Positions 7,749 through 16,582 are shown, numbered from the stretch's first letter. The stretch is 64,000 bases of DNA from Exiguobacterium aurantiacum (GCF_001766415.1 NZ_MKXO01000001.1:310001-374000); one strand, 5' to 3'. Numbers and translations: made by a program. The notes: generated by a model from the sequence alone, not told the origin.

Positions 7749-9069
7749 GACCGAGCGTCTGGCGTTTCGTTTCCCGGGGGAAGAACGCGACGTATTGACA
7801 GATATCACACTTCGTCTTAAGGACGGCAGGACGCTCATCACCGGGGCGAGCGGGTCGGGGAAGTCGACTTTGTTCGCCTTGTTCAATCGGCTCTACCCGG
7901 ACAACTGTGATGGGATTGTGACGGGGCGATTGCATCTATTCGGTCGGTCCTATGCCACGTATCGGCCTGGCGAGGTGAATCGCCGCGTCGGGACGGTGTT
8001 TCAAGACCCGGACAGCCAGTTCGTCATGCAGACGGTAGAGGAAGAGCTGATTTTCACGCTCGAAAACTTTTCGGTCGCCCGAAGCGAGATGATGGACCGT
8101 GTCTCAGCGATTTTGCACGAGTTACATTTGTCCGATTATCGCCACCGCACCATCCATGATTTATCAGGGGGCGAGAAGCAGCAAATCGCCGTCGCCTGTG
8201 CCTTGATCGGATGTCCGGAATGGCTCTTACTCGACGAGCCGCTCTCACACCTCGACCCGGCGACGGCACGTCGGTTCGTTCGCTGGCTCGATAAGTCCGC
8301 ACGGAACGTCAATATCGTCGTCATCGAGCATCGTCCGTACATGTGGGGCGACTTCTTTGACCGGCACCTGGAACTCGTGAACGGAAGGATCGCAGGCGAT
8401 GGATCGTTCGTCGTTCAACCGGATTATACATTTACGCCGATTGAAACGACACGGGGCACAAACATATTATTTCAGATACCGAAAGTGAATCACAAAAAGT
8501 TCCAACTTGCAGCGAGCAAAATCGCAGTGGGCCCCGGGGATGTGATCGCCATCCTCGGTCGGAACGGCAGCGGCAAATCGACGTGGCTAAAAAGCCTGGC
8601 GCGGCATCACCGTGAAGTCGGGCTCGTCCCGCAATCCCCGGCGCATTTGTTTGTGACGAGTGACGTGTCGCGGGAACTAGCGTATGGACATAACCGTTCA
8701 ATCGAGGACATGTTGGCACGCCTCGGGCTTGAACGTCTGCGTGACGCCCATCCACTCTCACTCAGTCACGGTCAAAAACGGAGACTCGCCATCGGGGTGA
8801 TGCTTCTGTCGGGTAAACAACTGCTCGCGTTTGATGAACCGACGGCCGGTCAAGACGAGGCATCACTTCGAGCGCTCCATGCATTGATGGCTGAACGAGT
8901 CCGTGCGGGGCAGACGGTCTTGTTCGTAACGCACGATCTCAGTTTCGCCCGTGCCGCGAGCACGTATTATTTGATGGGTGACGGGAACTTGAGTGGGCCG
9001 TACGATGCGTCGATTTGGGACGACTCGGACTTATTGCGGGCCCACGGACTGTTGACGGAGGCGTTTTGA
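7741..9069 (+). CDS. ykoD: YkoD, duplicated ABC ATPase of the thiamine-precursor ECF importer
   Basis: A 442-residue protein with two ABC ATPase domains in one chain. The first has Walker A GASGSGKST, signature LSGGEKQQ and Walker B WLLLDEPLSHLDP. The second has Walker A GRNGSGKST, a divergent signature LSHGQKRR and Walker B LLAFDEPTAGQDE. It energises the YkoE/YkoC membrane module. The start is the ATG at 7741 behind AGAGGAAGG; the upstream extension in frame lies within ykoE. The stop overlaps the next start (TGATG). Confidence 0.92.
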   Translation: MVETERLAFRFPGEERDVLTDITLRLKDGRTLITGASGSGKSTLFALFNRLYPDNCDGIVTGRLHLFGRSYATYRPGEVNRRVGTVFQDPDSQFVMQTVEEELIFTLENFSVARSEMMDRVSAILHELHLSDYRHRTIHDLSGGEKQQIAVACALIGCPEWLLLDEPLSHLDPATARRFVRWLDKSARNVNIVVIEHRPYMWGDFFDRHLELVNGRIAGDGSFVVQPDYTFTPIETTRGTNILFQIPKVNHKKFQLAASKIAVGPGDVIAILGRNGSGKSTWLKSLARHHREVGLVPQSPAHLFVTSDVSRELAYGHNRSIEDMLARLGLERLRDAHPLSLSHGQKRRLAIGVMLLSGKQLLAFDEPTAGQDEASLRALHALMAERVRAGQTVLFVTHDLSFARAASTYYLMGDGNLSGPYDASIWDDSDLLRAHGLLTEAF

Positions 9070-9806
9070 TGACGTTTCACGAGATGAACCCGACAATCAA
9101 GTTCTTGACCGTGACATGTCTCATGTTCGGTCTCGCCTTCATGTACAACCCGTGGACTCCGCTCGTCGTCTTCTTCGGCACACTCGTCCTCCAATTCATC
9201 TTTTCCGACGTGAGCTGGAAGCGATGGGGACTGTTCATGATTCCATTTTTACTGACCGCGCTCGGGACGCTTTGGACGACGCTCGTCTTCGGCAGAGAGG
9301 CGAGCGGGCAAGTCGTGTTCTCGCTCTTCGGCAATGATGTCACCGAGGAGAACGTGTTGTGGGCGGCGACACTTTCGCTTCGGGTCCTCGCCTTTACGGT
9401 CCTGTCGCTTCTGTTCACGCTGACGACGGACCCGAAGCGGTTCGTCTACAGTCTGATGCAGCAGGCGAGATTGTCTCCGAACATCGCCTATAGCGTCTTC
9501 GTGGGCTTTCGCTTTTTCCCGATTTTAAAGATCGAACTGATGCAGCTCTATGAAACGCATGCCTTACGTGGCGTGCGCCTCGACACCCGGATCGATCACG
9601 TGCGGCACATCCCGAAACTCCTAATCCCGCTTCTTGCCGGCGCTATCCGTCAAGCCGAGCGGATCGCGTTCTCGATGGAGGCTCGGGGATTTACGGGTGA
9701 ACATCGTTCCACGTACGAGGTGATTCCGGTCACGCGAAACGATTTTCTGTTGGCGTCACTCTTGTTCACGCTGTTCGGAGTAAGTGTATGGATCGGCGTG
9801 CGATAA
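9069..9806 (+). CDS. ykoC: YkoC, ECF transporter T component (CbiQ family)
   Basis: A 245-residue membrane protein of the CbiQ/EcfT family. It has four to five hydrophobic segments and a cytoplasmic region holding the two short Ala-Arg-Gly-type coupling motifs: HALRGV at about residue 180 and MEARGF near 220. These contact the ATPases. The start is the ATG at 9069 overlapping the ykoD stop, with GGAGG upstream. It is the last gene of the operon. Confidence 0.9.
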   Translation: MTFHEMNPTIKFLTVTCLMFGLAFMYNPWTPLVVFFGTLVLQFIFSDVSWKRWGLFMIPFLLTALGTLWTTLVFGREASGQVVFSLFGNDVTEENVLWAATLSLRVLAFTVLSLLFTLTTDPKRFVYSLMQQARLSPNIAYSVFVGFRFFPILKIELMQLYETHALRGVRLDTRIDHVRHIPKLLIPLLAGAIRQAERIAFSMEARGFTGEHRSTYEVIPVTRNDFLLASLLFTLFGVSVWIGVR

Positions 9807-9808
9807 AA

Positions 9809-9843
9809 AACAGGACGACTCATTTCGAGTCGTCCTGTTTTGT
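9809..9843. terminator. Bidirectional terminator between ykoC and the convergent gene
   Basis: A 13-bp stem, AACAGGACGACTC / GAGTCGTCCTGTT, loop ATTTC, with T-runs on both strands. The last codons of the minus-strand gene lie inside the hairpin. Confidence 0.88.
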
Positions 9844-10407
9844 CTCTTTCAAGATCTTAAATTTCGGTTTGATCGATTCGTTATTGAACGCTTCGAGTAC
9901 CGTATTTTCATTGGCCATGCGAATTTGTTGCGGTTCGCCTTTTGACGTCGTACCGATACAATACATGCTCGCCTCGTGCTCGGCGAATAACGTCTTGTAC
10001 AGTGTGGAATGGTGCATGAGGCGCCCAGGCGAACCCCAACCGACGATGATCATGCCGCCGCTCGTCTCGACCTCGTCGAGCGTCGCTTCCACGTAATGAA
10101 AGTTCACTTCGTCGAGTTGAGACTCGACGTAGGGTAGGTTGTCATTGATGGCGAGCGTCGGGACGAGACTGATGACGCGCATCTCGCGGATCGGTTTGTC
10201 CAAATGGTTCCGCATGAGCATGTAGGCGCGTTGAGTCGTCGTACCAGATAAAAATGCATCGCTCATCCGCGGAGAATAGATGATGACGGCACAAATCACC
10301 CCATCGACGACGTCGGTGAATTCATACGTTCGCATGTAACGCTTTGTCTTGTCTTCGTTAAATATCGATTTGACTCGAATCGTCACTTCCTCGATATGCG
10401 TGTTCAT
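9820..10407 (-). CDS. DUF1643-like protein
   Basis: A 195-residue soluble protein. The C-terminal half has MIIVGWGSPGR, HEASMYCIGTTSKGEPQQI and a run of short beta-forming blocks that resemble the DUF1643 family (VxWG...LGxTKxGxPxH). This assignment is tentative. GTGAGG precedes the ATG at 10407. The 3' end is embedded in the shared terminator with ykoC. No partner gene is evident. Function unknown. Confidence 0.6.
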   Translation of the reverse strand: MNTHIEEVTIRVKSIFNEDKTKRYMRTYEFTDVVDGVICAVIIYSPRMSDAFLSGTTTQRAYMLMRNHLDKPIREMRVISLVPTLAINDNLPYVESQLDEVNFHYVEATLDEVETSGGMIIVGWGSPGRLMHHSTLYKTLFAEHEASMYCIGTTSKGEPQQIRMANENTVLEAFNNESIKPKFKILKETKQDDSK

Positions 10408-10440
10408 GTTGTTTCCTCACTTTAACCAAGTAGTGCCGGG

Positions 10441-11133
10441 TCATGCCCAGCCTGCGAACCAATCGAGATACCGGATCGTATACCGGGCGACCTGCTGCGT
10501 TGTCGTCGTCGCGTCACCAGGCAGTAACGACAGCTCGTCCTGATACTGCTCATAAAAGGACATGACGTCTGACACGTACTGGTCACTCCGGTTGTATTCG
10601 AAGATGGCGTTTTGAATCGAGTCGACTGAATCAGTCGTCTGCCCGCCGTGCTCGCTCAAATAGTAAGCGGCGGCATGGGCCGAGTCGACCAAACTATGAG
10701 GGTCGGCCTTGCCGTCATCATCCCCGTCTCGGCCTAAGCCGCCGTACTGCTCAATCAGCGTCAAGTCGGTCAAATCGACTTCGTCTTCCGGGACATCACC
10801 TTTTTGGTCATCCGTATCGTACTGCCAACCGAGCCACGTCCGCGGCATAAATTGGAACGGTCCGATCGCGCCGACCGAAGAGCGCATCGATGAACTGTGC
10901 GAGAAGATCGTCTCGACACGGTGGACGGCGGCGAGTAGCCGCCAATCGACGTCATAGGTGGCCGCGGCTTCCTTGTAGACGTCTTGGTGGACCGCCGGGA
11001 TACCGTGGTCACCGTAATAGGCCCGGTAGAGGGCGTTGTTCACTTTATCATGTTGACCAAACCAGCCGATTGCGCCGAGGCACAGCACGATCACAAGCAT
11101 TACGCCGGTCAGTCGCAGCATCATTCGTTTCAA
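10441..11133 (-). CDS. Membrane-anchored lytic transglycosylase-like protein (SLT_2/MltB type)
   Basis: A 230-residue exported protein. A basic start and a hydrophobic segment (about residues 5-22) are followed by a lysozyme-like domain. WRLLAAVHRVET carries the presumed catalytic Glu, and GAIGPFQFMPRTW, DGDDDGKADPHSLVDSAH and AIFEYNRSDQYV are MltB/SLT_2 landmarks. It would cleave peptidoglycan glycan strands on the outer face of the membrane. The start is taken at the TTG at 11133 because AGGAGG lies 7 bases upstream. The region GDDDGKAD looks like a calcium-binding loop. Confidence 0.82.
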   Translation of the reverse strand: MKRMMLRLTGVMLVIVLCLGAIGWFGQHDKVNNALYRAYYGDHGIPAVHQDVYKEAAATYDVDWRLLAAVHRVETIFSHSSSMRSSVGAIGPFQFMPRTWLGWQYDTDDQKGDVPEDEVDLTDLTLIEQYGGLGRDGDDDGKADPHSLVDSAHAAAYYLSEHGGQTTDSVDSIQNAIFEYNRSDQYVSDVMSFYEQYQDELSLLPGDATTTTQQVARYTIRYLDWFAGWA

Positions 11134-11153
11134 GATTCCGCCTCCTAGCTTTC

Positions 11154-11182
11154 TAGACAATACCCGAATAGTGTAGCATATA
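11154..11182 (+). promoter_or_regulatory. Possible promoter for the CPBP protease gene
   Basis: TAGACA (11154-11159), a 17-base spacer and CATATA (11177-11182), upstream of an AGGAGAGG ribosome binding site. Confidence 0.4.
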
Positions 11183-11211
11183 GCTAACAGGAAGGACAGG
11201 AGAGGATATAG

Positions 11212-11910
11212 ATGCTTGAACAGGTCGTCTTTACGATTATTCTTGCGTATTTATTGATCGTACAACTATTCAACGCCCGGCTCGTGAAGCCGATGATCGA
11301 GGCGCTCGGGAGAACCCGTGTCTATGAAGAGACGATCAAGTCGGCATGGGGGCTGAGCCTGCTCTTACTAGCGCTCGTCTTCTTGTTCCAAGTCCCGCCG
11401 GAAGCGGTCGGCCTCGGGTTCGCGCCGCCGGATGGGGACGGGCGCGCCTGGCAGTATTTCTTCTTTTCGACCATAGTCATCTCAGGTCTCATCGCGTTCT
11501 ATTTGCTCGTCAAGACGTCGGCCGCGTTACGGACAAAGCTTCGGCCGTTTTACGGGCTTGAGATTGAACGGTTGCTCCTTCCGCGCACGACCGACGAAGC
11601 GAGGGCGTGGGGCGCAGTATCGTTCACGGCCGGGGCGACCGAAGAGTTCATATTCCGCGGCGTCCTCTTGTATACGATTTCTTTATACACGGACGTCCCG
11701 GATGCGACGCTCGCCATCATCGGGGGCGGGCTGTTCGGTCTGGCCCATGCGTACCAGGGTCCGAAAGGGGTTGTCACGACGGGCCTTGTCGGTTTCCTGT
11801 TCGGTTATTTATATTTGACGATGGGAATGTTGTGGCCGTTGATCCTCATCCATACGTTGCTCGACTTGATCGCCGGGCCGATTCACGTCACCGACGCAAA
11901 AACTGACTGA
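11212..11910 (+). CDS. CPBP family intramembrane glutamic endopeptidase
   Basis: A 232-residue multi-pass membrane protein with the CPBP (Rce1/Abi) motifs: E144-E145 followed by R149 (TEEFIFRG), H179 in GLFGLAHA, and H214 in ILIHTLLD. The family cleaves substrates inside the membrane, and members are linked to bacteriocin immunity or signalling. No bacteriocin gene is nearby, so the substrate is unknown. It overlaps the convergent alpha/beta hydrolase gene by 23 bases at the 3' end. Confidence 0.88.
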   Translation: MLEQVVFTIILAYLLIVQLFNARLVKPMIEALGRTRVYEETIKSAWGLSLLLLALVFLFQVPPEAVGLGFAPPDGDGRAWQYFFFSTIVISGLIAFYLLVKTSAALRTKLRPFYGLEIERLLLPRTTDEARAWGAVSFTAGATEEFIFRGVLLYTISLYTDVPDATLAIIGGGLFGLAHAYQGPKGVVTTGLVGFLFGYLYLTMGMLWPLILIHTLLDLIAGPIHVTDAKTD

Positions 11911-12766
11911 CAGCGTTCTCGTAGGCAGGTTGGTCTTTTAAGATACAATTCGTATGCTCGGCGCCGTGAATGAGTGCGAGCGCGTTCTGGCGGTTGAGTG
12001 CGTTCATCTCGACGGACATCCAGGTCGGGACAAAGTCGTCTTTCGTGCCGTGGATGAACAGCACCGGTGCAGTGATTGATGCGAGCGCTACTTTCGGTCG
12101 GACTTGCCGCATCGTGAACCGAGCCCGACTCCACAAGAAGTAATTGATGCCGGGCAACAACAAGTCACCCGGTAAGCGATGTAGCACGTTCAATTGGTGG
12201 CGCATGAGTTGCCTCATGTCATCGAACGGGCACTCGGCGATCAAAAAATCCACATCAGTGAGCGGGCCGGCCTGAAGAATCGTCGCGGCGCCCATCGATA
12301 CGCCGTGGAGCCCGACTTGATCGACCGTCTCATGGTCGCGTAACCACTCGACCCAGTCGACGATGTCATGTTTCTCGTGGTATCCGTACGAGGCGTACAC
12401 CCCTTCCGACTCTCCGTGTGAGCGCAAGTCGACCGCAAGCAAGTTATAGCCGAGCCGGTGGAACATCGCCAAGTGCGGTGCCATAAAGCTGTGGGAGGCC
12501 GTATAACCGTGGACAAAAACAATCCACTTTTTATGATTATTGTTCCGATAGACCCGGCCATACAGACGGTAGCCGTCACGGGAACGGAGGGAGACGTGCT
12601 CGAACGGCACGTCGTGATAAAAGGATTGATCTTCTTTCGTATAGGGTGCTAAGAGCATCTCGGGCGTCTTACGTTTTCCGCGAGTCATCCGCTTGAACGC
12701 GTAATAACTGACGGCGTAATAGCCTGTGAACAAAGTCGCGAGACCGTACTTCCATTTTTTCTGCAT
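11888..12766 (-). CDS. Alpha/beta hydrolase, membrane-anchored
   Basis: A 292-residue alpha/beta hydrolase. The N-terminal hydrophobic stretch (about residues 8-22) could anchor it. The oxyanion motif is VHGYTASH, the nucleophile elbow is GVSMGA, and the acid and base are probably Asp in HGTKDDFVP and His in HGAEHTNC. It resembles the Bacillus YqkD/BAAT-type hydrolases. GGGAGCGG precedes the ATG. The promoter holds a perfect inverted repeat (see the entry at 12798). Substrate unknown. Confidence 0.85.
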   Translation of the reverse strand: MQKKWKYGLATLFTGYYAVSYYAFKRMTRGKRKTPEMLLAPYTKEDQSFYHDVPFEHVSLRSRDGYRLYGRVYRNNNHKKWIVFVHGYTASHSFMAPHLAMFHRLGYNLLAVDLRSHGESEGVYASYGYHEKHDIVDWVEWLRDHETVDQVGLHGVSMGAATILQAGPLTDVDFLIAECPFDDMRQLMRHQLNVLHRLPGDLLLPGINYFLWSRARFTMRQVRPKVALASITAPVLFIHGTKDDFVPTWMSVEMNALNRQNALALIHGAEHTNCILKDQPAYENAVSQFLRR

Positions 12767-12789
12767 ATAAAACCGCTCCCTTCTCCATT

Positions 12790-12814
12790 ATTGTACCCGA
12801 AACGAATCGTTTCG
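12790..12814 (-). promoter_or_regulatory. -10 element and inverted-repeat operator in front of the alpha/beta hydrolase gene
   Basis: The minus strand has TACAAT at 12795-12790. Immediately upstream, within the promoter spacer, lies a perfect 8+1+8 inverted repeat, CGAAACGA-n-TCGTTTCG (12798-12814). This position suits a repressor. No regulator gene is adjacent. Confidence 0.45.
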
Positions 12815-12943
12815 TTCACGTTCGAGTTACTAATGTCCGAGCATATGTGACCGAATTGTCTATGGAAGTGTGAACAAGGAAATTTGCCCCGTGAGTCGTT
12901 TGACATTATGCTGAAACGGCAGAAATGAAGGAGGCGGATGGAC

Positions 12944-13357
12944 GTGACGCGTGAAGCGATGTATCGGATGATTCAAGCTTGTTTAATGGGGCGGACGGAT
13001 TACGTGACCGAAGAGGGGATCAGCATCTATCACCGGGGGACGCACGAGACCACACATTTGTCGCCTGTACTCGATGCGTTGATCGAATGTTACTTGACCG
13101 GGACAACTCGCAGCATTCATCTGTCGCTACATACGCTCGCGATAACCGCGGGCGTCAAACCAGATGAGGCGATGCGGGCGCTCCTGGCGTTATCCGACGT
13201 CTTCCTCGTCTCACACCATATCGAAGAGAGGCTTCTGAAGATTCAACAGATTGACATCGATGTGATGCGGACGTTATCCGTTCATATCACGTTCAGCGCC
13301 TGGTTGTCCTATCATCTCGACCTCATCCGTCATCCGGAAAGGCATCGGGTCGGTTGA
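12944..13357 (+). CDS. Hypothetical protein, unknown
   Basis: A 137-residue soluble, largely helical protein (AMYRMIQACLMGRTDYV at the start, LSVHITFSAWLSYHLDLIRH at the end). The middle part, HTLAITAGVKPDEAMRALLAL, looks like a helix-turn-helix-sized segment but is not convincing as a DNA-binding motif. GTG 12944 is preferred: AAGGAGG lies 9 bases upstream of it, whereas the ATG at 12938 is only 3 bases from that sequence. No family recognised. Confidence 0.5.
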   Translation: MTREAMYRMIQACLMGRTDYVTEEGISIYHRGTHETTHLSPVLDALIECYLTGTTRSIHLSLHTLAITAGVKPDEAMRALLALSDVFLVSHHIEERLLKIQQIDIDVMRTLSVHITFSAWLSYHLDLIRHPERHRVG

Positions 13358-13390
13358 TGAAAACTTCAACACGCTGTCGTAGATACTGAA

Positions 13391-13432
13391 AGAAGAGGAG
13401 CGTCATCCCCTCCGGGTCGGCGCTCCTCTTCT
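13391..13432. terminator. Long hairpin between two convergent units, probable terminator
   Basis: A 12-bp stem, AGAAGAGGAGCG / CGCTCCTCTTCT, around an 18-base loop. It lacks a strong T-tract on the plus strand and has a weak one (TTTC) on the minus strand. Confidence 0.5.
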
Positions 13433-13523
13433 CATAATCAGTTAAAGTTCTTCAATCTCCCCGATCAGAAGCGGGGTGTCCCCATGCTAGCGCCCCCGAT
13501 TAAGCCGGTAGTGTGCGAGCATG

Positions 13524-14159
13524 TTAGAGCGTTTCGAGCTGACCGTCTCGTAGACGGAGCACCCGGTCGCACACATCAAGCATGCGCTCATCGTGGGTGA
13601 TGACGATCACTCGTTTGTTCCGTTCATGCGCCGCTGCGGCGAGACGCTCCATAACGAGGCGGCCGTTCGTATAATCGAGACTTGCTGTCGGTTCATCAGC
13701 CAACAGGAGCAACGGGTCGTTGATGAGTGCGCGGGCCACAGCGACCCGTTGCCGTTCGCCGCCGGAGAGACGATTCGGCAACTCGTTCAATCGATGGCCG
13801 AGTCCGAAATCTGTCAACAGCTGTTTCGCGTCGCCGTCTGTGTCACTTTCCGCCTGAATGAGTGCAAGTTGTTCAATGACCGTCAAATACGGGACGAGGT
13901 GGGTGTCTTGAAAGACGAACCCGATCTCATTGAGGCGTAACTTCCGTCTCGCTTCTTCGTCGAGTGTAAATACATCGACCGTATCGAGATAGAGTGTCCC
14001 GGCATCCGGCTGTTTCAATAACCCGAGAATTTGCAGGAGCGTACTCTTCCCGCTACCGCTCGGTCCGACGATCCCGATGCACTCACCAGGAGAGACGGTC
14101 AAGTCGATCCCAGACAAAATCGGTTGTTCATATGCGTGATGAATGCCAGTCAGTTTCAT
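13524..14159 (-). CDS. hrtA: HrtA-like ABC transporter ATPase (haem-regulated efflux)
   Basis: A 211-residue ABC ATPase of the LolD/MacB class. Walker A is GPSGSGKST, signature LSGGERQRV and Walker B LLLADEPTASLD. It pairs with the permease immediately upstream (starts overlap, ATGA). The HrtA name comes from the operon: an HssRS-like two-component system and an HssR-type direct repeat precede the pair. HrtAB expels toxic haem from the membrane. ATPase sequence alone would not separate it from other efflux ATPases. Confidence 0.8.
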   Translation of the reverse strand: MKLTGIHHAYEQPILSGIDLTVSPGECIGIVGPSGSGKSTLLQILGLLKQPDAGTLYLDTVDVFTLDEEARRKLRLNEIGFVFQDTHLVPYLTVIEQLALIQAESDTDGDAKQLLTDFGLGHRLNELPNRLSGGERQRVAVARALINDPLLLLADEPTASLDYTNGRLVMERLAAAAHERNKRVIVITHDERMLDVCDRVLRLRDGQLETL

Positions 14160-15160
14160 GTCATTCGACCTCCTAAGGCGTCAGCTGCGTCGAGCCGGCG
14201 TAGTGTTTGTAGTGGCAAGATCGTCCCAAGGAGCGAGATGAGGACGAAGAGTGCGCTAAAGAGCATCACGTTCGCAAGCTCAAATTGAAATGGAATCGCT
14301 TCTGGGACGATACGTGTCGACAGCCATGTGATCAGTGACGCGACGCCGCTCGCGAAGACGACGGTGACGAACACTTGGCTGACGAGCGCTGTGCCGATCG
14401 AACGTGTCCGAATGCCGATTGCTTTTAAAATCCCGAGTTCTGGCAACTTTTGTAGCGTCACCATATAGAAGAATGCTGTCAAGATGAATGCGCCGATTAC
14501 TAATAGAAAACCGCGCATCATATTGAACGTGCCTTGTTCGGCCGAATAGCCAGGAACGGACTCGATGATTTCTTGTTTCGTGTACGCGGAGAGGGACGTG
14601 TCGCCTTCTCCAAGTAAAGCAGACACGTAAGTCGGACCACCGGCCGCCTGTTGATAGGCGGCCCATGTCTCCATCGTCGTCCAGACGACCGGGGCGTGGC
14701 TGAACCGTCCATCCGTCACGCCGGCGATGGTGAAGCGATACCCACTCGTGAAATCTTCGACCGTATCTCCAACGACAAATGTCTCAAGAAAACTCGGGTC
14801 GACGAGCACTTCCCCGACGGCGAGGTCGAGTGACGGTCCAATCGACGAATCGGCCGGCAAGGCGAAAACGGTCGCATCGACTTTCGTCTCGTTCACGAAC
14901 GTGAGCGGTTTGACTGCAAGGGGTGTCAAACCGTCCGTTGGCGCTTGTTCGATGAACGATCGCGTCAATTGACCTTCCGCGTCAGCGGACAAGTGAAACG
15001 TGTCTGTATCAAGTTCACGTACGGTCGCACCGTTATCGTAAGCGAGCCCATCGGCGAGTCCGGTGATCAGCGTCGTCAACAAGACGATGAGCAGCGTGAT
15101 CACAAAAATGAGCGAGAACCTCCGTTTTTGACGCCACATTTCTTTCAGTCCTAACTCCAT
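14156..15160 (-). CDS. hrtB: HrtB-like ABC permease (haem efflux)
   Basis: A 334-residue permease of the FtsX/MacB class. One N-terminal membrane segment (RRFSLIFVITLLIVLLTTLI) is followed by a roughly 190-residue extracytoplasmic domain and three C-terminal membrane segments. KLPELGILKAIGIRTRSIG is the typical FtsX-domain coupling stretch. Length and topology match staphylococcal HrtB. AAGGAGG lies 7 bases from the ATG and is partly contained in a small hairpin (15171-15188). Confidence 0.8.
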   Translation of the reverse strand: MELGLKEMWRQKRRFSLIFVITLLIVLLTTLITGLADGLAYDNGATVRELDTDTFHLSADAEGQLTRSFIEQAPTDGLTPLAVKPLTFVNETKVDATVFALPADSSIGPSLDLAVGEVLVDPSFLETFVVGDTVEDFTSGYRFTIAGVTDGRFSHAPVVWTTMETWAAYQQAAGGPTYVSALLGEGDTSLSAYTKQEIIESVPGYSAEQGTFNMMRGFLLVIGAFILTAFFYMVTLQKLPELGILKAIGIRTRSIGTALVSQVFVTVVFASGVASLITWLSTRIVPEAIPFQFELANVMLFSALFVLISLLGTILPLQTLRRLDAADALGGRMT

Positions 15161-15170
15161 AAAAAAACCT

Positions 15171-15188
15171 CCTTCATGTCGATGAAGG
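15171..15188 (-). other. Hairpin at the hrtB ribosome binding site
   Basis: The minus strand has CCTTCAT-CGAC-ATGAAGG just before AGG and seven T residues. The 3' arm contains most of the AAGGAGG ribosome binding site of hrtB. It may sequester translation initiation or act as a weak terminator between hssS and hrtB. Confidence 0.45.
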
Positions 15189-15202
15189 AAGCATAGCTGA
15201 CG

Positions 15203-15222
15203 AACATGAACGGAATATGAAC
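15203..15222 (-). promoter_or_regulatory. HssR-type direct repeat in the hrtB promoter
   Basis: The minus strand reads GTTCATATTCCGTTCATGTT: two copies of GTTCATATT (the second with one change) separated by two bases. This is the direct repeat described for HssR upstream of hrtAB in Staphylococcus. TATGCT, a possible -10, follows 7 bases later. The site lies just after the hssS stop codon. Confidence 0.8.
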
Positions 15223-15226
15223 AAAC

Positions 15227-16582
15227 CTACAAGCGAACGATAAAGACGCTGCCACGCCCGAGCTCTGAAGTGACGAGGAGCTCCCCGCCGTGCAAGCGGA
15301 CGATGTCATTCGCGATCGCGAGCCCGAGTCCGGTGCCGCGACTCGTCCGGGACAGATCGGCTTTATAGAAGCGTTCGAACAAGCGAGCCTTTGTCGCATC
15401 GTCCATGCCGACACCTTCGTCTTGGATCGAGACGGTCGGACGTGTCTCCTCGTAGGCCCGGATCGTGATCATCCCGCCCTCATGTGAGGCATGAATCGCA
15501 TTGGACAACAAGTTGGACCAAACTTGCGACAACAAGACGGGGTCGCCCGTGACGACGAGCGACGCATCGAGATCCGTCGTGACAGCGACTCCTTTTTGAT
15601 CGAGTTCGAACGCGTGCATGCGAATCACGTCTTCGATGGAGCGGCCAATCGCGACCTCGGTCTGGAGAGACACGTTGGCCTCATCTAGACGGGCGAGCAT
15701 CAACAGCTGTTTGGTCAACCCTGACAGACGTTCCGTCTCATTCCGGATGATCGTCGCATATTCTTTCGCCTCGCCTGTCGACTGATCGGCCAGAATACTC
15801 GCGTAGCCTGTGAGCGAAGTGAGCGGTGATTGGAATTCGTGCGATACGTTCGAGACGAACCGTCGCCGTTCACCTTCTGACTTTTCGAGTGAATCGACCA
15901 TGAGGGCGAAACGACGTGCGAGCGTACCGATCTCATCATGACGATTGAGCGGGAGCGAGCTCGGGCGCTCTCCGGAGGCGACAGAGCTCGTCGCAGCCGT
16001 GAGGATCTTAAGCGGCCGGACGAGCAGCGTGGTCGCCAAGGCGATCAAGATGAAAGCCGAAGCGGTCAGAACGGCGAAAAATAGTCCGACGAACAGATGA
16101 AGCTCACGAATTTGGGCACCTAAGTCCGGACGTAGGAAGACGGCATCATCCCCGTCAGTCCCTGCGACGTTGAAGCCGTACGTATTGATGACCTCGTTAT
16201 CGAACAGACCGAGCAAAAACAAGTGGAACGGGTAATCGCGCATCCCTTCATAGGCGATGCCCGAGCGGACCGCATCGATCGTTTCGTCATCGATCGTCTC
16301 GTCTCGGAACGTTCCACCGTAACGCATGATGCGATCGTCAGGTTTGACGACTAACAGTTGGTAGCCGCTTTGAGCGAGCAACGAATAAAATGCGGTCTCG
16401 TCCTGATCGGTATGATTGTCAAAGTAGCCGCGCGCGGAACTTGCCATCTGTTCAGTCTTCGCGCTATACGATGGCTGCCACCACGTGTAATAGGCGACGT
16501 TACTGACGAGCAGGGCGATGGCACCCGACAAGAGTAAAATCATGAACACGGTCACGACGATTCGCGAATAGAGCGATCTCAT
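15227..16582 (-). CDS. hssS: HssS-like haem-sensing histidine kinase
   Basis: A 451-residue sensor kinase: TM1 (about 8-30), an extracytoplasmic domain (31-160), TM2 (161-188), HAMP, HisKA with the phospho-acceptor His248 (SNVSHEFQSPL), and HATPase with LLSNAIHAS and GTGLGLAI. The sensor domain aligns by eye with S. aureus HssS through the blocks FRDETID, YEGMRDYPFHLF, GLFDN and AVFLRPDLG, which are not general kinase motifs. Autophosphorylation in response to haem would be passed to the response regulator encoded just upstream (ATGA overlap). Confidence 0.87.
   Translation of the reverse strand: MRSLYSRIVVTVFMILLLSGAIALLVSNVAYYTWWQPSYSAKTEQMASSARGYFDNHTDQDETAFYSLLAQSGYQLLVVKPDDRIMRYGGTFRDETIDDETIDAVRSGIAYEGMRDYPFHLFLLGLFDNEVINTYGFNVAGTDGDDAVFLRPDLGAQIRELHLFVGLFFAVLTASAFILIALATTLLVRPLKILTAATSSVASGERPSSLPLNRHDEIGTLARRFALMVDSLEKSEGERRRFVSNVSHEFQSPLTSLTGYASILADQSTGEAKEYATIIRNETERLSGLTKQLLMLARLDEANVSLQTEVAIGRSIEDVIRMHAFELDQKGVAVTTDLDASLVVTGDPVLLSQVWSNLLSNAIHASHEGGMITIRAYEETRPTVSIQDEGVGMDDATKARLFERFYKADLSRTSRGTGLGLAIANDIVRLHGGELLVTSELGRGSVFIVRL

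Noticed and set aside
13440-13505. GC-rich hairpins (CCCCG / CGGGG) downstream of hrtA that recall the ends of IS200/IS605 elements
   Set aside because: No tnpA or tnpB nearby, no paired left end and no repeat copy in the window; the resemblance is too loose.
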